A DNA stretch of 6,676 bases from Bacillota bacterium (lineage in GTDB: Bacteria > Bacillota > Clostridia > Peptostreptococcales > Anaerovoracaceae), in NCBI GenBank assembly GCA_017537495.1, contig JAFYKS010000435.1:1-6676 (forward strand), in the 5' to 3' direction. Under the pieces are notes generated by a model that made no database searches, had not been told where the DNA came from, and saw nothing but the letters and a program-made list of their open reading frames with translations. Below are positions 5,042 to 6,676 of the stretch, one piece after another (position 1 is the first letter of the stretch; each line of letters begins with the position of its first letter). Made by a program: the position numbers and the translations under genes.

Positions 5042-6151
5042 ATGGATCCAAGAATCAAGAAATTATCTGAGCTTCTGACCAGCTATTCCTGCCGCCTGCA
5101 GCCAGGCGAAAAGGTTCTCATCGACTATGAAGGAGAAGAAACCAAACCGCTGGTCCGTCAGCTCATTAAAGACGCATATAAACTGGGAGCAAAACCATAC
5201 GTCAATCACAGAGACAGTGCTGTGCTGAGAGAGATTTTGCTGGGGGCTGATGAAGAGCAGATTGCTTTTCTGGACGAATATCAGCTGTATCAGATGAAGG
5301 GCATGGATGCCTATATCGCAATCCGTGGAAATGCCAATGTTTCTGAACTTTCCGACGTGCCATCTGAAAAGCTGAATATGTACTACCGCCTGACTCAGCC
5401 TACACTGGATTACCGTGTAAATAAGACGAAATGGGTCATTTTAAGATACCCAAATGCCTCCATGGCACAGCTGGCAGGAAAGAGCCAGGAAGCCTTTGAG
5501 GACTTCTATTTTGACGTTTGCACCCTGGATTACCAGAAGATGAGCGATGCTATGGACTGCCTGGTTGATCTGATGAATCAGACCGATAAGGTACGTCTCG
5601 TTGGCCCTGATACAGACCTGACCTTCTCCATCAAAGACCTGCCAGCCATCAAATGTGCCGGTGAATGCAACATTCCGGACGGAGAAGTCTACACTGCACC
5701 GGTGAAGGAGTCCATGAACGGATATATCACCTATAACACCGCCAGCGAAGAACAGGGCTTCACCTACGAAAATATCCGCTTTGAAATTGAAAACGGTAAA
5801 ATCGTAAAGGCCACAGCCAACGATACAGACCGCATCAACCAGCTCCTGGATACAGACGAAGGTGCCCGCTACTTCGGTGAATTTGCCATCGGCGTAAATC
5901 CGTTTGTACTGGAACCGATGAAGGATACACTCTTCGATGAAAAGATCTGCGGAAGCTTCCATCTGACTCCGGGCATGGCCTATGAAGATGCAGACAACGG
6001 CAACAAATCTGCAGTGCACTGGGATCTGGTCATGATTCAGCGTCCGGAATACGGCGGCGGAGAAATCTGGTTTGATGATGTGCTGATCAGAAAAGACGGT
6101 CTTTTCGTGATCGACCAGCTGAAATGCCTGAACCCGGAAAATCTGAAGTAA
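5042..6151 (+). CDS. M29 family metallo-aminopeptidase (AmpS/PepS-like)
   Basis: The protein has 369 residues. The ATG at 5042 has GGAGG (5032-5036) 5 nt upstream. M29 enzymes are cytosolic two-metal aminopeptidases that release N-terminal amino acids from peptides. All six expected metal ligands, compared with thermophilic AmpS/AmpT from memory, can be placed: E215 in NIPDGEVYTAP, E280 in ARYFGEFAIGVNP, H307 and Y314 in GSFHLTPGMAY, and H326 and D328 in AVHWDLV. The order and most spacings agree, including H-x6-Y and H-x-D. The protein is shorter than the roughly 410-residue type members, and part of the shortening lies between Y314 and H326. The N-terminal half (1-200) is the family's alpha/beta domain, starting with RIKKLSELLTSYSCRLQPGEKVLI. 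There is no signal peptide. It is followed after 19 nt by a YitT-type gene on the same strand with no terminator between, so the two are probably co-transcribed. Confidence 0.92.
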   Translation: MDPRIKKLSELLTSYSCRLQPGEKVLIDYEGEETKPLVRQLIKDAYKLGAKPYVNHRDSAVLREILLGADEEQIAFLDEYQLYQMKGMDAYIAIRGNANVSELSDVPSEKLNMYYRLTQPTLDYRVNKTKWVILRYPNASMAQLAGKSQEAFEDFYFDVCTLDYQKMSDAMDCLVDLMNQTDKVRLVGPDTDLTFSIKDLPAIKCAGECNIPDGEVYTAPVKESMNGYITYNTASEEQGFTYENIRFEIENGKIVKATANDTDRINQLLDTDEGARYFGEFAIGVNPFVLEPMKDTLFDEKICGSFHLTPGMAYEDADNGNKSAVHWDLVMIQRPEYGGGEIWFDDVLIRKDGLFVIDQLKCLNPENLK

Positions 6152-6170
6152 ACTTACAGGAGATGCAGCA

Positions 6171-6676
6171 ATGAACGAAACTAAAAAACCTACTCTTCTT
6201 GAAAAAATCGGAGTAACACCGAAACAGATCGGTTATCTGATGCTGTCCGACCTGTTCTACGCACTGGCACTGGACCTGTTCTACGTGCACAATAACATCG
6301 CAGCAGGAGGACTTGCCGGTATTGGTACGGTTCTGAACTCCCTCTTCGGCCTTCCGGTCGGTGTCGTTGTGTTTATCCTGAACATCCCAATCTGTCTCTG
6401 GGGTCTCACTCTGAAAGGAAAAAGCTATATCTTCATGTCACTGATTGCAGTCGGCGTGTATTCCACCATTGTGGATGTACTGGCTTTCCTTCCTTCTGTT
6501 ACAGACGATAAACTGGTAGCCGTCATCTGCGGCGGTATCCTCTACGGCGTGGCCGCCTCCTTCTCCGTAAAGGCGCAGATTTCCGCCGGCGGTACAGACC
6601 TTCTGGCCAAGCTGATTATCACCAAATTCCGTCATGTGAGCCTGGGTACCCTCCTTCTGCTCATCGATGGTTCCAT
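6171..6676 (+). CDS. YitT family membrane protein (N-terminal 168 residues; cut by window edge)
   Basis: The frame is open from the ATG at 6171 to the end of the window, giving 168 complete codons and two bases. AGGAG at 6158-6162 is 8 nt upstream. After a short charged N-terminus (MNETKKPTLLEKIG) there are hydrophobic segments at roughly residues 22-40, 61-80, 86-107, 115-133 and from about 157. Family-typical motifs are FYVHNNIAAGGLAGIGTVLN (37-56) and SAGGTDLLAKLI (138-149), the glycine-rich loops I associate with YitT/DUF161 proteins. These usually have five or six membrane segments followed by a small cytosolic C-terminal domain, which would lie beyond the window. Function is unknown in general. 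Co-transcription with the aminopeptidase is likely but does not reveal a role. Confidence 0.88.
   Translation, partial: MNETKKPTLLEKIGVTPKQIGYLMLSDLFYALALDLFYVHNNIAAGGLAGIGTVLNSLFGLPVGVVVFILNIPICLWGLTLKGKSYIFMSLIAVGVYSTIVDVLAFLPSVTDDKLVAVICGGILYGVAASFSVKAQISAGGTDLLAKLIITKFRHVSLGTLLLLIDGS

Noticed and set aside
5441..6019. 192-codon minus-strand frame inside the aminopeptidase gene
   Set aside because: It is the antisense shadow of a gene with all metal ligands in place, and no family pattern is seen.

Overview
The window looks like ordinary chromosomal sequence from a low-to-moderate GC Gram-positive-type anaerobe (Bacillota: Clostridia or Negativicutes). The signs are strong AGGAGG-type ribosome binding sites before every gene, sigma-A-like promoters (several with extended -10 TGn), U-rich intrinsic terminators, a CCA-encoding tRNA gene, and families common in gut Firmicutes (DUF937, YitT, M29 aminopeptidase, bacterial NSS transporter). 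The genus cannot be fixed from sequence alone. There is no IS element, phage gene, CRISPR array or toxin-antitoxin pair, and no convincing new multi-gene system.

Layout. A DUF937 gene (minus, cut by the left edge) and a 411-residue class I SAM-dependent methyltransferase (plus) diverge from a shared promoter region at about 223-357. The methyltransferase converges on a two-gene minus-strand operon, and one hairpin between them (1623-1648) can terminate both. That operon encodes a flavodoxin-fold reductase with a four-cysteine cluster motif and, 4 nt downstream, a DapF-like cofactor-independent amino acid racemase. Its promoter at 3076-3104 shows that the reductase starts at 3044, not at the longer ATG at 3077.

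A solitary tRNA-Ser(CGA) gene (3237-3327) follows on the plus strand with its own promoter, a leader with a hairpin, and a strong terminator. Next is a monocistronic SLC6/NSS-type sodium-coupled transporter (3530-4936). It has the best promoter in the window (TTGACA-N17-TATACT), and a perfect 8+8 inverted repeat abuts the -35. A hairpin terminator at 4959-4991 closes this unit.

The right end is an M29 metallo-aminopeptidase (5042-6151) followed after 19 nt by a YitT-family membrane protein that runs off the window, probably one operon.

A loose shared theme is amino acid and peptide metabolism: transporter, aminopeptidase and amino acid racemase. They are separate transcription units, however, so a joint pathway is only inference. 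The points most worth checking are the palindrome at the transporter promoter, the missing gate arginine in the transporter, and the racemase-flavoprotein pair.
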